From NCBI GenBank assembly GCA_002917075.1, contig NTMA01000079.1, forward strand, positions 1 to 64,000: a stretch of 64,000 bases of DNA. The letters run 5' to 3'. The notes under the pieces are model-generated. The model searched no databases, had not been told where the DNA came from, and was given only the letters and a program-made list of their open reading frames with translations. Made by a program: the position numbers and the translations under genes. The DNA comes from Hawksworthiomyces lignivorus (Eukaryota > Ascomycota > Sordariomycetes > Ophiostomatales > Ophiostomataceae). Below, one piece after another: positions 1-11,143 of the stretch (position 1 is the stretch's first letter; every line of letters starts with the position of its first letter).

Positions 1-945
1 AGAAAATTCTCTTCTCAACAGTCCCACATTGGTCCCTATAGCTATACTGGTTGGTTAGTTATTGAATTTAAAAGTTTGGTGTCAAATTAGACTATATTAC
101 AGGGCCTTACAGGCCCTGCATGCCCCATAAGGCCCCAGTCAATTAGTGCTTACTCTGCTGTGACCTGTTGCTCTACAGTGCGGTGAGGTGCTGTAGCTCA
201 ACAAAAATAAAAACCAATTTATATATTTTACAATCATAAGTCTCGATTATATAATATTTTACTTTTTAACTTCAACTTTCTCCAAATACGATAAAGGTTA
301 ATTATAAATCAATTAAATAAACCATTCTTTAAAACCAAAATAATTATATCATTAAAATTAATAACTTTTTTTCTCCTAATCGTTTTCTTTCTCTCAATCG
401 TTTCCTTTCTCCGAGTTGTCTTACAAAAACCCATAACACCGAAAACAAACTGTTGAAAACCTGAATAAAGAAACTAAATGCTCTTAAAACCATGAATGAC
501 AGAAAAATTTATCATTTCAAAAGAGAATCTTAACGACCCTCGACTGTAGAAAAACGCTAGATTTATAGACTCGTAGGAGCATCAACACAAAAAGTCAAAT
601 AAAACGATGCCGTCAAATCGTTGGCCCTGCAGAGGTTGTTGGGACTAAATTCGGGACCCCTTCCTCCTGCCCTTTATGGTATACAAAATTTACCGTCTTT
701 GAAGTGGTACACATCCCAGTGTGGCGCAGGCAGAGTCTGCCCTGTGCAGAGGTACTCAGCGTCAGTGCAGAGGTGCTTAGCGCCAGTGCCGCGGGTGTGC
801 AGCGCCTGTGTTTGACCCTCGAGATGAGCAGGGGGACATAATGACAAGATTCGTGTTTTATAACATCGTCTATGACATTAGGCTACCAACTGGTCGATGA
901 CGGAGCTTGCCACTATGGGAACTGCTTGCAGAGACAGAGTCACCC
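1..945. other. AT-rich intergenic stretch, left edge
   Basis: No convincing gene was found. Bases 200 to 600 are very AT-rich with poly-A and poly-T runs. A 7-bp inverted repeat, CAGGGCC at 100-106 and GGCCCTG at 112-118 with a TTACA spacer, is visible. Two imperfect 21-bp tandem units, each beginning GTGCAGAGGT, lie at 744-785. The stretch could be an old mutated repeat, but no element ends were recognised. Confidence 0.5.
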
Positions 946-1348
946 TTAGAAGCTCCGTAGTAATAGTGAACAGTACAAACTCCAACAGAATTTTGCACTC
1001 GTACGTATAAGTGCGCTCTTCGACTCTTTTATTAGCTTAGTCAGAAATCGGCATTCGATGTACCAGTTTATATTGTTATCCCACGCTGCCAGAAAGTCAA
1101 ATCGTATGAGCACACAGTTGGGCTCGACCGGCGCTCCAATGGTTACGCCCTCTTCATTGTCGAAGGTAGTTGTACCATCGACCACGATAGGCCCGAGATA
1201 AAGGAGATGGACGGTATACTCGCTGTATGTGGCGGTCAATACAATAGCCAAAGATTTGTTCAGTATTGTTTAGTGAAATTAAACGAAAAATGCCTTTCTA
1301 CTTCAATATCTTCTAATATCACAACTCGGACGAAGAGAACTCTAGCAT
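946..1348 (-). CDS. small hypothetical protein, two exons (tentative)
   Basis: Function not recognised. Proposed exons are 1348-1323 and 1222-946, giving 100 residues. The second exon has a balanced, protein-like composition (aliphatic and acidic, with AAWDNNINWYIECRF near the middle) but no in-frame ATG of its own. An upstream ATG at 1348 followed by a weak GTGATA donor, and a CATACAG acceptor at 1223, join in phase to the open frame, which is why this start was chosen. The last 25 residues are basic and serine-rich and could instead be intron read-through. There is no signal peptide and no motif. The surroundings are AT-rich, so a decaying gene is equally possible. Confidence 0.3.
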
Positions 1349-1971
1349 GAGACTGGGGCGGAGACAATCCATATTTGAGAAATCGAAATCAGAACTGTAA
1401 ATAAACTACCTTGTATAGAAGGATATGCAAACACGATAATCGTAGCGTTTCTTGCATAAGCATTGTGCTGTCGTACAATCTCAGACAGAAGACCGGGGCA
1501 AAGACGGAAACTCCGAGTCTACCAAATATATCCTGTGTGGCCTTTCAGCACCGGTAGAAACTATAGGCATAACCGAAAAGAAAAGAAAAAAAAAAACAAA
1601 GGAAGCAGAATAACCTGTCAGGGTCGCGGCAACGTCTGGTCATTTACACATATTCATTAGGTCCATCCACATCTTGATTATCTGTTGTTGCAGCTTTAGA
1701 AGAACTTCTCTGTACTCCTCTCCGGAATTCCAAAAAGATTTGGATAATACAAAGAACATTAGGCAATAGCGCGTGATCTGGTAGCTGAGATTACGAAACG
1801 AACTGTAATCGAGTGTGCGCCGGTATGTTTGGCGGTAGTCTCCATAAGTATGAACAATTCTGTTGGTAGCTTGTTAATAACGTGCTTCACCTTTTTTTTT
1901 GTCCATCCCATTCGCCTGATTCTGAATCTTCTTTAGAGAGAAAAGCAAGATAACAGGAGAAAATCTCGAGC
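1349..1971. other. intergenic, no gene seen
   Basis: The stretch is AT-rich with an A-rich purine tract around 1577-1602. Only short chance reading frames are present on both strands. Confidence 0.5.
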
Positions 1972-2391
1972 TTACAACATATTGGAGCCATCAGGGACAC
2001 AATGTGTGCCCAGAGAGAGTGCAACGTCTCGAGCAGCTTCAAGTTCGGCAGGGAAAGAGTCATCCAAAGCTATAGGCAAGGGAAACACTCGATCTAGAGT
2101 GCTCATTAACGGACAGCAATCTGAACGGCGTAAGATGACATAGTCAAGGAAACGCGGCTGCAAGAGTTCAGCAGATTCTAGTGAGAAAGACCGCGGTACG
2201 GAAGCTGAGGCGTGATCAGTTCCATCAGCGGAGATGACCAGATCTCCAAGGCTGATGTTGACCTGATCTACCCATTTGTTAATCTGGCTCTTTGAGTTTC
2301 TTTGCGAATCTCGCTCGCGATCATCATATTCAACTGTGTATCGCTCTGAGCTCAGGGGGGGCAGCCTGAAACCACTGGTGTTTCCTGCCAT
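1972..2391 (-). CDS. hypothetical protein, 139 aa
   Basis: Family not recognised. The frame remains open upstream of 2391, but the ATG at 2391 sits in a good context (gccATGGca), whereas the upstream part encodes a hydrophobic, UTR-like stretch, so the start is placed at 2391. The protein is acidic to neutral. It begins MAGNTSGFRLPPLSSERYTV, has a charged segment at residues 22-40, and ends with an acidic region that includes AELEAARDVALSLGTH. There is no signal peptide, membrane segment or cysteine motif. A further 3' exon cannot be excluded. It stands alone between AT-rich stretches. Confidence 0.45.
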   Translation of the reverse strand: MAGNTSGFRLPPLSSERYTVEYDDRERDSQRNSKSQINKWVDQVNISLGDLVISADGTDHASASVPRSFSLESAELLQPRFLDYVILRRSDCCPLMSTLDRVFPLPIALDDSFPAELEAARDVALSLGTHCVPDGSNML

Positions 2392-3867
2392 GGCTTTTTT
2401 CTTGGGGATAGAGTTGAAGCAGTTTTTAATGACTCTGAAGCTTGTACTTAGAGGAATCGAGGATGACTGAAGTGGTTGGGTTGATAGGAGATAGAAGGAT
2501 GGGAAGGAGAAAATAACAAAGGCATATGCTGCTCCAGGTATATTTAGAGAAGAGTAGCTCAAGTATATGAGGACATGTGAGAGGAGACTTGTGTTTGTTT
2601 TGGAGTTTTTCTTCCATGTTCGTATTCATGCTACAGAGGGCAGGTCAGGCCATTAAATACCTATGCGGTAATATGTCTTTGCCAATACCGGACAATAAGA
2701 GACCGGAAGAAGCAGAGGCCGGAAGAAGCAAGCGTCACATTGGAGTGCCTTGCTTCTTCGTATCCCGGTTTTCGCCATTTCGTGTATGTCTCCGAATCAC
2801 GTTCAAATACGGTTAGGATAGTCAAAATGAAGAAACTCGACCTTTCCTTTCAATTCATTATGTTTTAGGGAGAAATGTCTTGCCTCACTTCCGTCAATCC
2901 AGCTAAATGTGTCCTGTCTTTTATGGAACACTCTCGAGATATGACATATATGGTCCCTAAAGAGGGAATCCTGTGCGGGTCTGCACTCATAAACCAACAC
3001 GAGCGCACCACTGCGCATCGTGAAAGCACGGTAGATTCAAAATGAAATGCTTGTAAAAAAAAAAAAAGTGTAAACTTGGATGACGACTGTCTGACGGACA
3101 ATGGGAGCGTTGGTTATGTTGGTTGGGTTGGTGATGTTGGTTGGTTGTGCTGTCAAAGTGTGCTCTTGGCTTTGCCTATTGAAGTTAGTTAACCAACATT
3201 ACCACGTATACCGTATCATTGGTATCTGCATGTGCGCTATCCCTTGCTTCATGCGCCGTATTATCCCTTGCTTAATGGAATTTGATAGAAGACACGTGCC
3301 CCGCTCAGCGCAACGTCTTGTTACACAACGAGGCACAAACAAGGCGCAAATTGAGCAATTCTTCACGTTCTGAATTAAACCACCAACGCCGCCGTTTCCG
3401 AAGATAAGCGCTATTTTTAATCGAGTTTCCGGCCTGATACGAATGAAGGCCGTAGTCTTCGGGGGCGGTCAAACTTGGACACAATTCCAAGGTGCTGAAG
3501 ACCGGCTGACGTATTGCGCGTTTCTGCCCAATCGGATGCTGCTCTCAAAAGAACCAAGGCCAAGGCTTACCACTCAAACGGGGAAGCTAAAAAAAAAAAA
3601 AGGAAGACGTAATAAATAAATAACTGAAATCAAATAAAACAAAATAATAAAATATATTCGGCACTCATCACCTGCGAGGAAGAACTATTAGCCTTGAGAC
3701 AGTTCCATCTGCCCAAAGACAGAGAAATAGTAAGCCGGTGCTTGCTACCTCCTGAATCTACGTGTTTTAATTTATTATTCACACTACAAAGCAATGACCC
3801 ATTCACGACAATGATGCACGTTGATTGTCTAGAAGTCGTCTAGATTATATTAAATCGCAGCATGCAC
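2392..3867. other. intergenic, simple repeats only
   Basis: No gene is supported. The 12-mer CCGGAAGAAGCA occurs twice, at 2703-2714 and 2719-2730. A G/T-rich run at about 3107-3150 repeats TTGGTTGG-like words. A-runs lie at 3054-3067 and 3588-3600. Confidence 0.5.
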
Positions 3868-4528
3868 TTAGATCTGTACGCGATGCTGCGTCCACATATG
3901 CCTTTTCATATTGTCCTTCCGCGCTATGCCATCTCGTGCTGGCTTGTAGGTACACCCTGGATAGTTGCAAAAATACCGATTTTCACTGTGAGCCTCGCGC
4001 TTGTGGCGATTGAGGTCAGACTGAGAAGCGTAGTCGTAGGTGCAGTTTTGCTGGTCACAAAGGAACGGACGTGAGTGTGTCTTGAGGTGTCGCCTACCCA
4101 AGCAGGAATAGGAGACGGGTCAGTAAAGCGAAACATCTTCGCGCCTTCCCTTATTTCTATAACAAAGGAATCGCACAAAGTCATCTTTGTGGCACTTGAT
4201 TAGAGCTGGAGAACTTACGTCAGGCGCTTTTTGGCGGAGAACGTCTTGTCGCATTCAAGGCATTGCAGGGGATTGACTGCAATCTGGACGCTCTGGGCAT
4301 CATCGTCGTTTTGGGGGAGGTGTTGCTGCTGAACTGCAGCATTTTCTTCTGGCCAAATAGCTTCCTCAACATGCTCGTCCTGTCCTGCAGGCTGTGTCTG
4401 TCCCCAGTTATACTGCGGGAGAGGACCGCCATGTCCGGCCTGGACCCAAAGAGGGTTAATGAACTTGTGTAAATGTGATTCGTTTGGTCCAGATGGTCCT
4501 CCTGGGTCTTGACTAGATATAAAGAGGT
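3868..4528 (-). CDS. C2H2 zinc-finger protein, 5' end unresolved
   Basis: Probable nucleic-acid-binding transcription factor. Two exons are clear: 4528-4219 and 4093-3868, with a 125-bp intron (GTAAGT donor at 4218, TAG acceptor at 4094). The joined frame gives three C2H2 fingers near the C-terminus. The first, CLECDKTFSAKKRLTRHLKT plus H, is split by the intron. The second is CX4C-X12-HX4H, and the third ends RKDNMKRHMWTQH, a form frequent in fungal C2H2 proteins. Upstream is a Pro/Gln/Asp-rich segment. There is no in-frame ATG in the upper exon. A pyrimidine-rich stretch ending TTTATTTAAG at 4529 looks like an acceptor, so at least one more 5' exon is expected. The only ATG on this strand for 350 bp is at 4865, inside an inverted repeat. 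The gene may be intact with a short first exon, or 5'-broken. Confidence 0.65.
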
Positions 4529-4839
4529 CTTAAATAAATTGAAAGCAGTAAAAGGGACAGCCAGCCGAATAAGGGAAAGGATTATGCAAATAACAAGGAA
4601 GAGCTACCGGCCGATGAAGAAGGAGACGGAACAAATGAGTGACACAGGTGGGTGCAAAAAAGTAGTAAGGATCGTGTGCGGGCGCACTCTCCACGTGCCG
4701 GCCGTGGAGAGGAAAAGAAGAAAAATGGAAGGAAACTCGAGAGAAATGAGTGGCCTTTTTATGGACAAAATCTCTGGCTAGATATCGGGAAGAATACGCC
4801 CAGCAGACCGCGGAAGAAGCAATTTGATTGGCGGAAGAA

Positions 4840-4928
4840 GGGCACGCCTCAAAATCTGCAGTCATGGACTTAACAAAGTCGAATCAAACACATCTCTGCG
4901 TTGAGGCTGCAGATTTTGAGGCGTGCCC
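4840..4928. repeat. perfect 22-bp inverted repeat with 45-bp spacer
   Basis: Bases 4840-4861 and 4907-4928 are exact reverse complements (22 of 22), starting GGGCACGCCT on the left arm. Similarity continues weakly outward: GATTGG lies before the left arm and CCAATC after the right arm. It could be the ends of a tiny MITE-like element, a hairpin in a transcript, or a duplicated regulator site in a promoter. No target-site duplication was established. Confidence 0.85.
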
Positions 4929-5326
4929 TGCAATTCTACCAATCAGCTTTTATCTTGTCGAATGCTCACGAAGATTAGAGAATGATTTTTTGTTTCTTTT
5001 TCCTTTAATCTTATCTCCCTTTTCTTGTTTTTTCTTTTTTTTTTTCTGTTAACTTTTCCTGTTGTGTCTTCCTATTGTACTGGTCCATTCACCTGGCTTT
5101 CTAAGATAGAACTGAATAGATAGATATATAGCTAGATGAGAAGCATAAATAAAGCAGCTATTTCCTAGTCTCTAATACAATTTCATGCTCTTCTTTCAGA
5201 GACAGAGATTGCGAAGGTGGTGTATAGTTTACCTTTTGTTGCATCTATTCTCAAAACTTTCACTAGATGAACATTTTTGAAACACCTCTTCAGTTTTCAC
5301 GTTGTCAGTCAAATTTCTTTTGAAAG
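4866..5326. other. intergenic between zinc-finger gene and 5327 gene
   Basis: The stretch contains the right arm of the inverted repeat and a T-rich tract at 4988-5048. The pyrimidine-rich sequence probably forms the promoter of the rightward gene at 5327. No further gene was seen. Confidence 0.5.
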
Positions 5327-5842
5327 ATGTCTTCCCTATTCTGTTGTGAATCCTTTGCGCCGTTCCGGCCCAAACGTCTTCTTCACGAAGAGAAGTTCAA
5401 CTCTTTCATGTCCTGGGCGAGCTATCCTCGCATAGCTACCCCTGACGAAGGCAGCGGCCAGAATGGCGATTTTGGAAATTATACTCCACCATATGCAGTA
5501 CAACTCGTCAGGCAGATCAACTATGGCCCTCTCGAAGCCAAGCGATATTTTGTCCCCATCGAGGGAAAGACGGATGAGTTCGTCGAGGTGCTTGAGGATG
5601 CTCTGATTCAGGCCAACTTTAAGAAGTTGAACTCGTTCGTGCTTTGCCTTTGCTTGCCCCCTTACTTCTATTAGCTGCAAACTATGCTCAGAAGTACATT
5701 GCTAACTAGCAGTAGATACAAGAATTATAGGTGCGATGCGCATGATAAGTTCTTCGAAATCAACATTTACCAGAAGGATCCTGTCAACAAGCACCACTGG
5801 CGTGCTAATCTGGCTCGTCCTGCTAGTGAGATTGATCTTTGA
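5327..5842 (+). CDS. hypothetical protein, 139 aa, two exons
   Basis: Function not recognised. Exons are 5327-5634 and 5731-5842, joined across a 96-bp intron with a GTTCGT donor and TATAG acceptor. Without splicing the frame runs into a leucine/cysteine tail and stops, whereas splicing adds a well-formed charged C-terminus (FFEINIYQKDPVNKHHWRAN). The middle of the protein has a conserved-looking globular segment (NYGPLEAKRYFVPIEGKTDE). It lacks a signal peptide and membrane segments. The ATG is the first after a pyrimidine-rich leader. It may be a small cytosolic protein of a fungal-only family. Confidence 0.65.
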
Positions 5843-6924
5843 TTTGGGCAGCGGAACCAAATATTGTTGGCTTCTTAGGACCAGACAGGCACAAGCAGGA
5901 AAGCGTAATATGTCGTCTCTTGTAATACAGAGTCGCCACAGCTAATATGTGAGCTCAACATATGAACCTACTAGTTAATATACAATCTCTCCACTGCATT
6001 ATGTTACTATATATAGTGCTTTCATAATTTTGTAGAAGCGACCAATGTCCAAAAAAATTGTTGGTTTACGCCAGTTGCCTGCAATCTAGCTGGTATTACT
6101 GTCGTACAATGTTAAAAAAATTCTTCAGCAGTTTATATAATTTAGCAAACAATTTTCGCTCATGTAGTTTGTAACATAGAACGAATGGCGGCGTAGAACG
6201 AGTGATTTTAAGGTTGAGGATAAGAGATGTTAAAGCAATACACATTGTCGCCAGAACGGCTGGCAGGCTTTTATGGGAACAACCAGGCCCCGTACGACTG
6301 TGACAATGCCATATCCGATAAAGCTCTACCATTTACGGCTTCTAATCATCCCCATAGGTTTTAGCGAGGCACATGATAACCACGACAGCTAAACGAGGTA
6401 ACACAGACATGACCGTAGCGGCAATTCGTGTAAGGAAATGAATCGGCGTTATCGTTACGAAGTACAGGCCGTAAACTTGGATGCTAATGGTATTAACACG
6501 GTTAACGCTCGCGAGAAAACCCGTTCAAGATACGGTTCACATCCCATAAGCCTACTAATGGTACAGAGAAACGCCACGCAACAGAATCTTTAATTGTAAA
6601 ATTGCATCAATCTGCGTTTTTAAAACTATTACTGGGAATTACTTCGCATAGGGATTTCTCAACAGTCAACACCATTCATTGTGGATGCCTACAGCTGAAC
6701 ATGCCACCTGTTATTTCATAGACGCTAGACCGAAGAAAGTCAGAGACCCTGGTTCAGGCAGACGCGAAAAGCTGTATAAATGACGTTCGATGGAGCTGGT
6801 AGTTCAAGAGCATTTGTGTTGACGCTCAGAGGTGTCTGCTCCTATTGAAAACGAAGGCATAAAAAGAAAAAAAGAAAGAAAGAAAGAATAAGCATACGCA
6901 TGCCAAGCACGCCAAGCACCCAAA
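5843..6924. other. intergenic, 1.1 kb
   Basis: The stretch is AT-rich at first, then mixed. A purine tract made of AAAG repeats at about 6858-6888 lies just upstream of the ARF-like gene. No open frame with coding character was seen. Confidence 0.5.
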
Positions 6925-9390
6925 ATGCGTACGCATCCACCCACCATGGAAACCAATTGCTTAATACAACGCTAACATTTCCCAGTCGCTAAATTAAAGC
7001 TGCCATTTAGTAGAGAAAAGCGACATGCCACAGGCTACATTACGGGCGACTCTGAAGCGGGCAAGACAACCTTGATGAAGGCGCTGGGCACGCAGGAGGT
7101 CAAGACGGTCGCCCCCACGCTAGGCGTCTCGTATGAAGAGACTGAATCGAACGACGGGTTGGGCTGGCGCTTCACGCTGCGGGAACTATGGGGTAAGCAT
7201 GCACGCTGCGCCGAGAACACTGTGCATCCCAGAAGCCAATCCGCTTGTTAACAGCCTTACCTGTAGTTGGCTGCGTGCAGGGAGGGCCTCTTATTAAGCG
7301 ATTTATCGCTTCAGGGGACTTTTGCATTTTTGTGCACGATCTTAGCCTCAGTCTCGATACGCGTTCGTCTACAGGCGAGTTCCAGTTCCTCATTAAAGAC
7401 CTGCACGACAAGGGCCCCATGCACGTCTGGCTCGTCTTCACCAAGCAGGACCGCATTGACTCAGATGCACTGGTGGTCGAGCGCATGTCAGAGGCCACGG
7501 CCAAGTTCAAGGAGCTGGTCGCGCCGTACGCGCAAACCGTCCTCTTGCACCCGCTGCCGCTGCCGGGAATGGACACGCGACAGCGCATACGCACAGACGA
7601 GATCCTGGCTGATGTTCGCAGGGTGATGGACGAGGCCGGACTCGGACAAAAAGATACCGGTAGCAGCAAAGAAGGCAGAGAGGAGAAGGCTAGCACCGCC
7701 AACCAAAACAACTCAGGCCCTAAACCGTATGTGCCGCTTTCTGGAACGGATATGGTTGCCGCTATGACGCAGGCTATGAAGAGTATCAAGCACCAGTCGG
7801 CCGACGAGTTCTGGCGGGACTTCATGGCTGGCACGCTGCTCTCGTGGGGTCATACAGCACACCTGCGGGCCGGCTTTGGCGTCATTCTCGAAGGCTATTG
7901 GAAACCCAACGGCCTCCTGGACTGGGCCGATGATTTTATTGCGCACCTTGACCGACTGCGTGCCACGCACCCAAGCCTTTTCCGCAACTCGGCGCACAAG
8001 TGAGAAGCACTCCCTCTCTCTCTCTCTCTATGTATACTTTTTTGCCCCTCACCTGGATGCCTGTTAACAACCTAGAACCATGACTATCTTTTGGCTGCAG
8101 CGCATCCACCTGGCCATGGTGCGCTACATGGAGAGTCGGGGCACAATCAAGTTGGGCAAGCTGCCACAGCTCAAAGATTTCCGCGACGTCCTGCAGGAGA
8201 GCAGCAGCCTCCTGGACAAGAATTTGTGGCGGCAGTTCTACTCGCCCGAGGTCATGTTCAGCGCCGAGGCCAGGCTCGAATGGTGCTTCCCGGACATTGC
8301 CGCACTCCCGGAGCCGATTCCGGTTCCAGCCGTGGACGCGTCCATTGCGGATCTGCGGCTGCCCCGCTTCGCCTTTGCCGTGGTCAAAAAGACCCTGACG
8401 TCGGGCATGCGCCGCGCGGTCGTGATCAAGCACGCTTTCCAGGCGCTGCTCAACCTGGCCATGCGGCGGCACTTGGACACTCTGTCGCCGCCGTACTCGA
8501 AGACGCAAATATACGTCTGGATCCAGCTGGTTCATGCATCGCTGGGTGGGCTGACTGGCGGGACCAGCGCAAAGCTGGGCAATGAAAAATGCAACCTGGA
8601 AGCCATCACATTTGCCAAGTTCCAGGCTGTTTTTGGAATCAGGGGCGATGAATGGAAGGAGTACTATTCGGAAGAGCGGTGGACTAGCCTAGAAGCGCAG
8701 ACGCAGTTCGTCGTTCCAGATCTCAAGCAGCTGCCCAACGTGTTCCCGGTACCCGCAGATCACAGTGAGAAGCCTCAGGCCGCTGCGGAGATAGACGGAG
8801 ATTCGGGAGCTCAAACAGGGTCCCAAGCTATGGAAGATTCAAACGAAGACGAGCTGGCTTTCTACGCAGAGCTTGCAGTCGGCGAAGTTGAAAGCATCTT
8901 GGCAAAGGAAGCCGAGCAAGCGGCTAATACCGAAGCATCAGAAAAGGCAGAAGATAAGGCAGCATACAAACTCGAGGATGACACTTGGACGCTAGTAGAC
9001 GATACCTACTCGCCCACAACACACGGCGAACTGCTTTTGCATATCTTCCGCGGCCTTGTTGCCGCCACACCTGGTGTCGGCCTCGCATACTTGTCGGAAG
9101 CGACAGTGACCCGCATTGTCGACAGCATCTCTGCAGATTCACAGTTGGCGAGGGGCATGACGCAAAAACGCTTTTGGATACAGCAGGTGGCAGACGAGAT
9201 GCAAAAAGACCAGACCACGGTGCCGGCTGCAGAGCATTCAAAGCCGGCAGCGACGCAGTTTGCGTGGTTCGTTCGACGGCACTCGAGGCTGGCATGGGAC
9301 GGCCTTCCGCGGATGTACTATTCGCCCAAGCTGTGGGAGAGCGTAGAGGCTCAGGGGACTTATGTGTCGCCAGACCAGCAGGCATTTTAA
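6925..9390 (+). CDS. ARF-like small GTPase fused to three repeat modules
   Basis: Exons 6925-6928, 6986-7192, 7267-7999 and 8076-9390 give 752 aa. The N-terminal about 190 residues form an ARF/SAR-type GTPase domain: P-loop GDSEAGKT at residues 22-29 and the G4 base-recognition motif TKQD at 129-132, both at ARF-like positions. The switch II element is degenerate, with no clear WDxGGQ. After a linker come three copies of an unfamiliar module of about 120-130 residues. Each has a leading His/Leu helix, a W-x-Q-x-IHLAM-like helix, and a hallmark of the form YSP-x3-W-S-x-EA-x4-VPD. The hallmarks lie at about residues 366-388, 507-529 and 728-752. An acidic Glu/Ala linker precedes the third copy. 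The first exon has only 4 coding bases. It was chosen because ATG-C plus a GTACGC donor and CCCAG acceptor restores the frame. The likely role is GTP-regulated scaffolding; the modules have no function I know. Confidence 0.8.
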
Positions 9391-10380
9391 TGGTCGGTCT
9401 GCCACAGAGACACTCCAGCGATAAAGGCGGCCTAATTCGCCTAGAAACAAGCAAATCTGCACCTGTGGCGTGTTTATCTACTCCGTTATCGTCCGTGCCG
9501 CTACCATACCTTTTTTAGTTAATACCTCCATAACTGGCACCCCCCCGGCTTTGCCTAGATCTACGCCATGTGCTTTTAAAGGGTCCAGGCCTTCAGATGC
9601 GCTTCAAAACAAAGACTGGGTTGAAGCACGGATTATTTGAGGGGTCCAAGTAGTCTAATAAAACATATTTTTAGCGGCATGTTTTCAATATCCTCCAATG
9701 GGTCATGGTTAGTAAGAGCCAATTCAAAAGAATGGAAGCTATATGAAATAAGGCAGGACAGTCTTTGCTTGTGTATACTTAGATGTGCTTAATGCCCCCC
9801 GACGGTGGTGCTGGCAATTCATGGGGAAAATAGAAACGGTACACATGGAGACATGCAACCTCCACACACTGGGAGATTGGTTCCGAAAAATACGCACGAT
9901 TCATAATCTATATTGGTTAGTGGCAATTTGATATCAGGAGACAGGCTGCTGCAAGCAGCTCGACTCGGCGAGTAAGGTGACGATTTTACATCACCTCCGT
10001 GCGAGATAATTTATGTACTGTACATTTTCCTAGCCGATCGAGCCGATATCCTACTTTTTGGCGCTTGTATGCCGTAGAGAAGTGGACCATGCACTGTGCG
10101 ATTCTTCATCGATCGGCGATCAACGGTGCAGAGCAACGTCAACCGTACGAGACGGGTGAACGCATGCTGTAAAGTAAAAATGAGCCATTCCTTACTGCTT
10201 GCAATCCAATGACGACAGTGGCGGAAGAATAACGGATAGGGAATATGTCCACGAGACCCGAATGCTGGAAGTATAAGAAACGGGGCTTCCTCCCTCGATG
10301 GGCTGTATAAACTTCTCCAGTAGATTCTGGCAATAATCACTCATAAATTTTGTCGAGACAAAAATCAACTGAAAGCAACC
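9391..10380. other. intergenic, 1 kb
   Basis: No gene was seen. There is a C-run at 9541-9547, and otherwise mixed sequence with frequent stops in all frames. The last 200 bases probably act as promoter for the small gene at 10381. Confidence 0.45.
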
Positions 10381-10683
10381 ATGACCGGGCTTACAGATGA
10401 AGCCGTGATCGAAGGACACGATCTGATTGATGGTGCAGAGCACGAGGCGCAAGTAAGTAGAGAATGCGGTAGAAATAAGCAAGACGAAACGCAGAGTCAT
10501 TTTGCCTAACTTAACAATTAGGCCGATCCCAAGGATTTCAAAAAAGTTCACCCCGTGGGTGAGTCCGGCGGTTCCATCTTGCCAGAAAGCAAGGCGGGCG
10601 CCGGCGGCAGCAAAGGCCATAGGAAGATAGGCAGTCAGGGAGAGATTTGGTATTCAAAGGTAGAGGGACGCCAGGGAAATTGA
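10381..10683 (+). CDS. small hydrophilic protein, 77 aa, two exons
   Basis: Exons 10381-10452 and 10522-10683 flank a textbook 69-bp intron (GTAAGT donor, TTAAC branch-like word, AATTAG acceptor), both phase 0. The product is hydrophilic: an acidic first third (EGHDLIDGAEHEAQ), then a glycine/serine/lysine-rich second half. No domain or signal was recognised. A longer open frame lies on the opposite strand here, but it starts in hydrophobic low-quality sequence and is regarded as the shadow. It may be an intrinsically disordered stress-type or nuclear peptide; this is a guess from composition only. Confidence 0.55.
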
Positions 10684-11143
10684 ATACGACATAAGTCAAA
10701 AAACCAGAAAATTTTATATGTCATAGTTTGACAACTTGTTCTTCGTGGTTAGGAAGCGATTCAACTAGCAAATAAAAACATGTGCCAGCAAAGTATCTGC
10801 ATGCGAATTTCATCGAGTTCTCTTTCTGTGGAGTGCATTGTTCTGCCGCTGCTTTTACTTGCTTTGCGGGGCAAGTCACAAGAAATTACTGCATAAGCCT
10901 AATTCTAGAGCAACAAGAAATGCGCTAAGTACACATTAGGGGACTCCTCAGGTAAAAGTGACTCATCTACTTCAAAAGGAGCTAGGAATTTTCGTTTTCG
11001 TATTGGGAAATTTTCTCGACTGCTATATGGAAACCCTTGGAATCTAATCAATCAATACATAGTGGGCAATTTTACATTTTTTGTGATACGAAGCGAGAGA
11101 ACAAGGCCTGGTATTATTGATAGAATTTTCACAGGTGGTCACC
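10684..11143. other. promoter region of the MFS gene
   Basis: AT-rich intergenic sequence with no open frame of note. It ends in GTCACCATG, a good start context for the porter at 11144. Confidence 0.5.

Noticed and set aside
3107..3150. Telomere-like G/T repeat
   Set aside because: Units are TTGG and not TTAGGG, and irregular; ordinary low-complexity DNA is enough to explain it.
10192..10620. 142-codon minus-strand frame
   Set aside because: It overlaps the spliced 77-aa plus-strand gene, which has canonical splice signals. The minus frame has a hydrophobic, unstructured translation.
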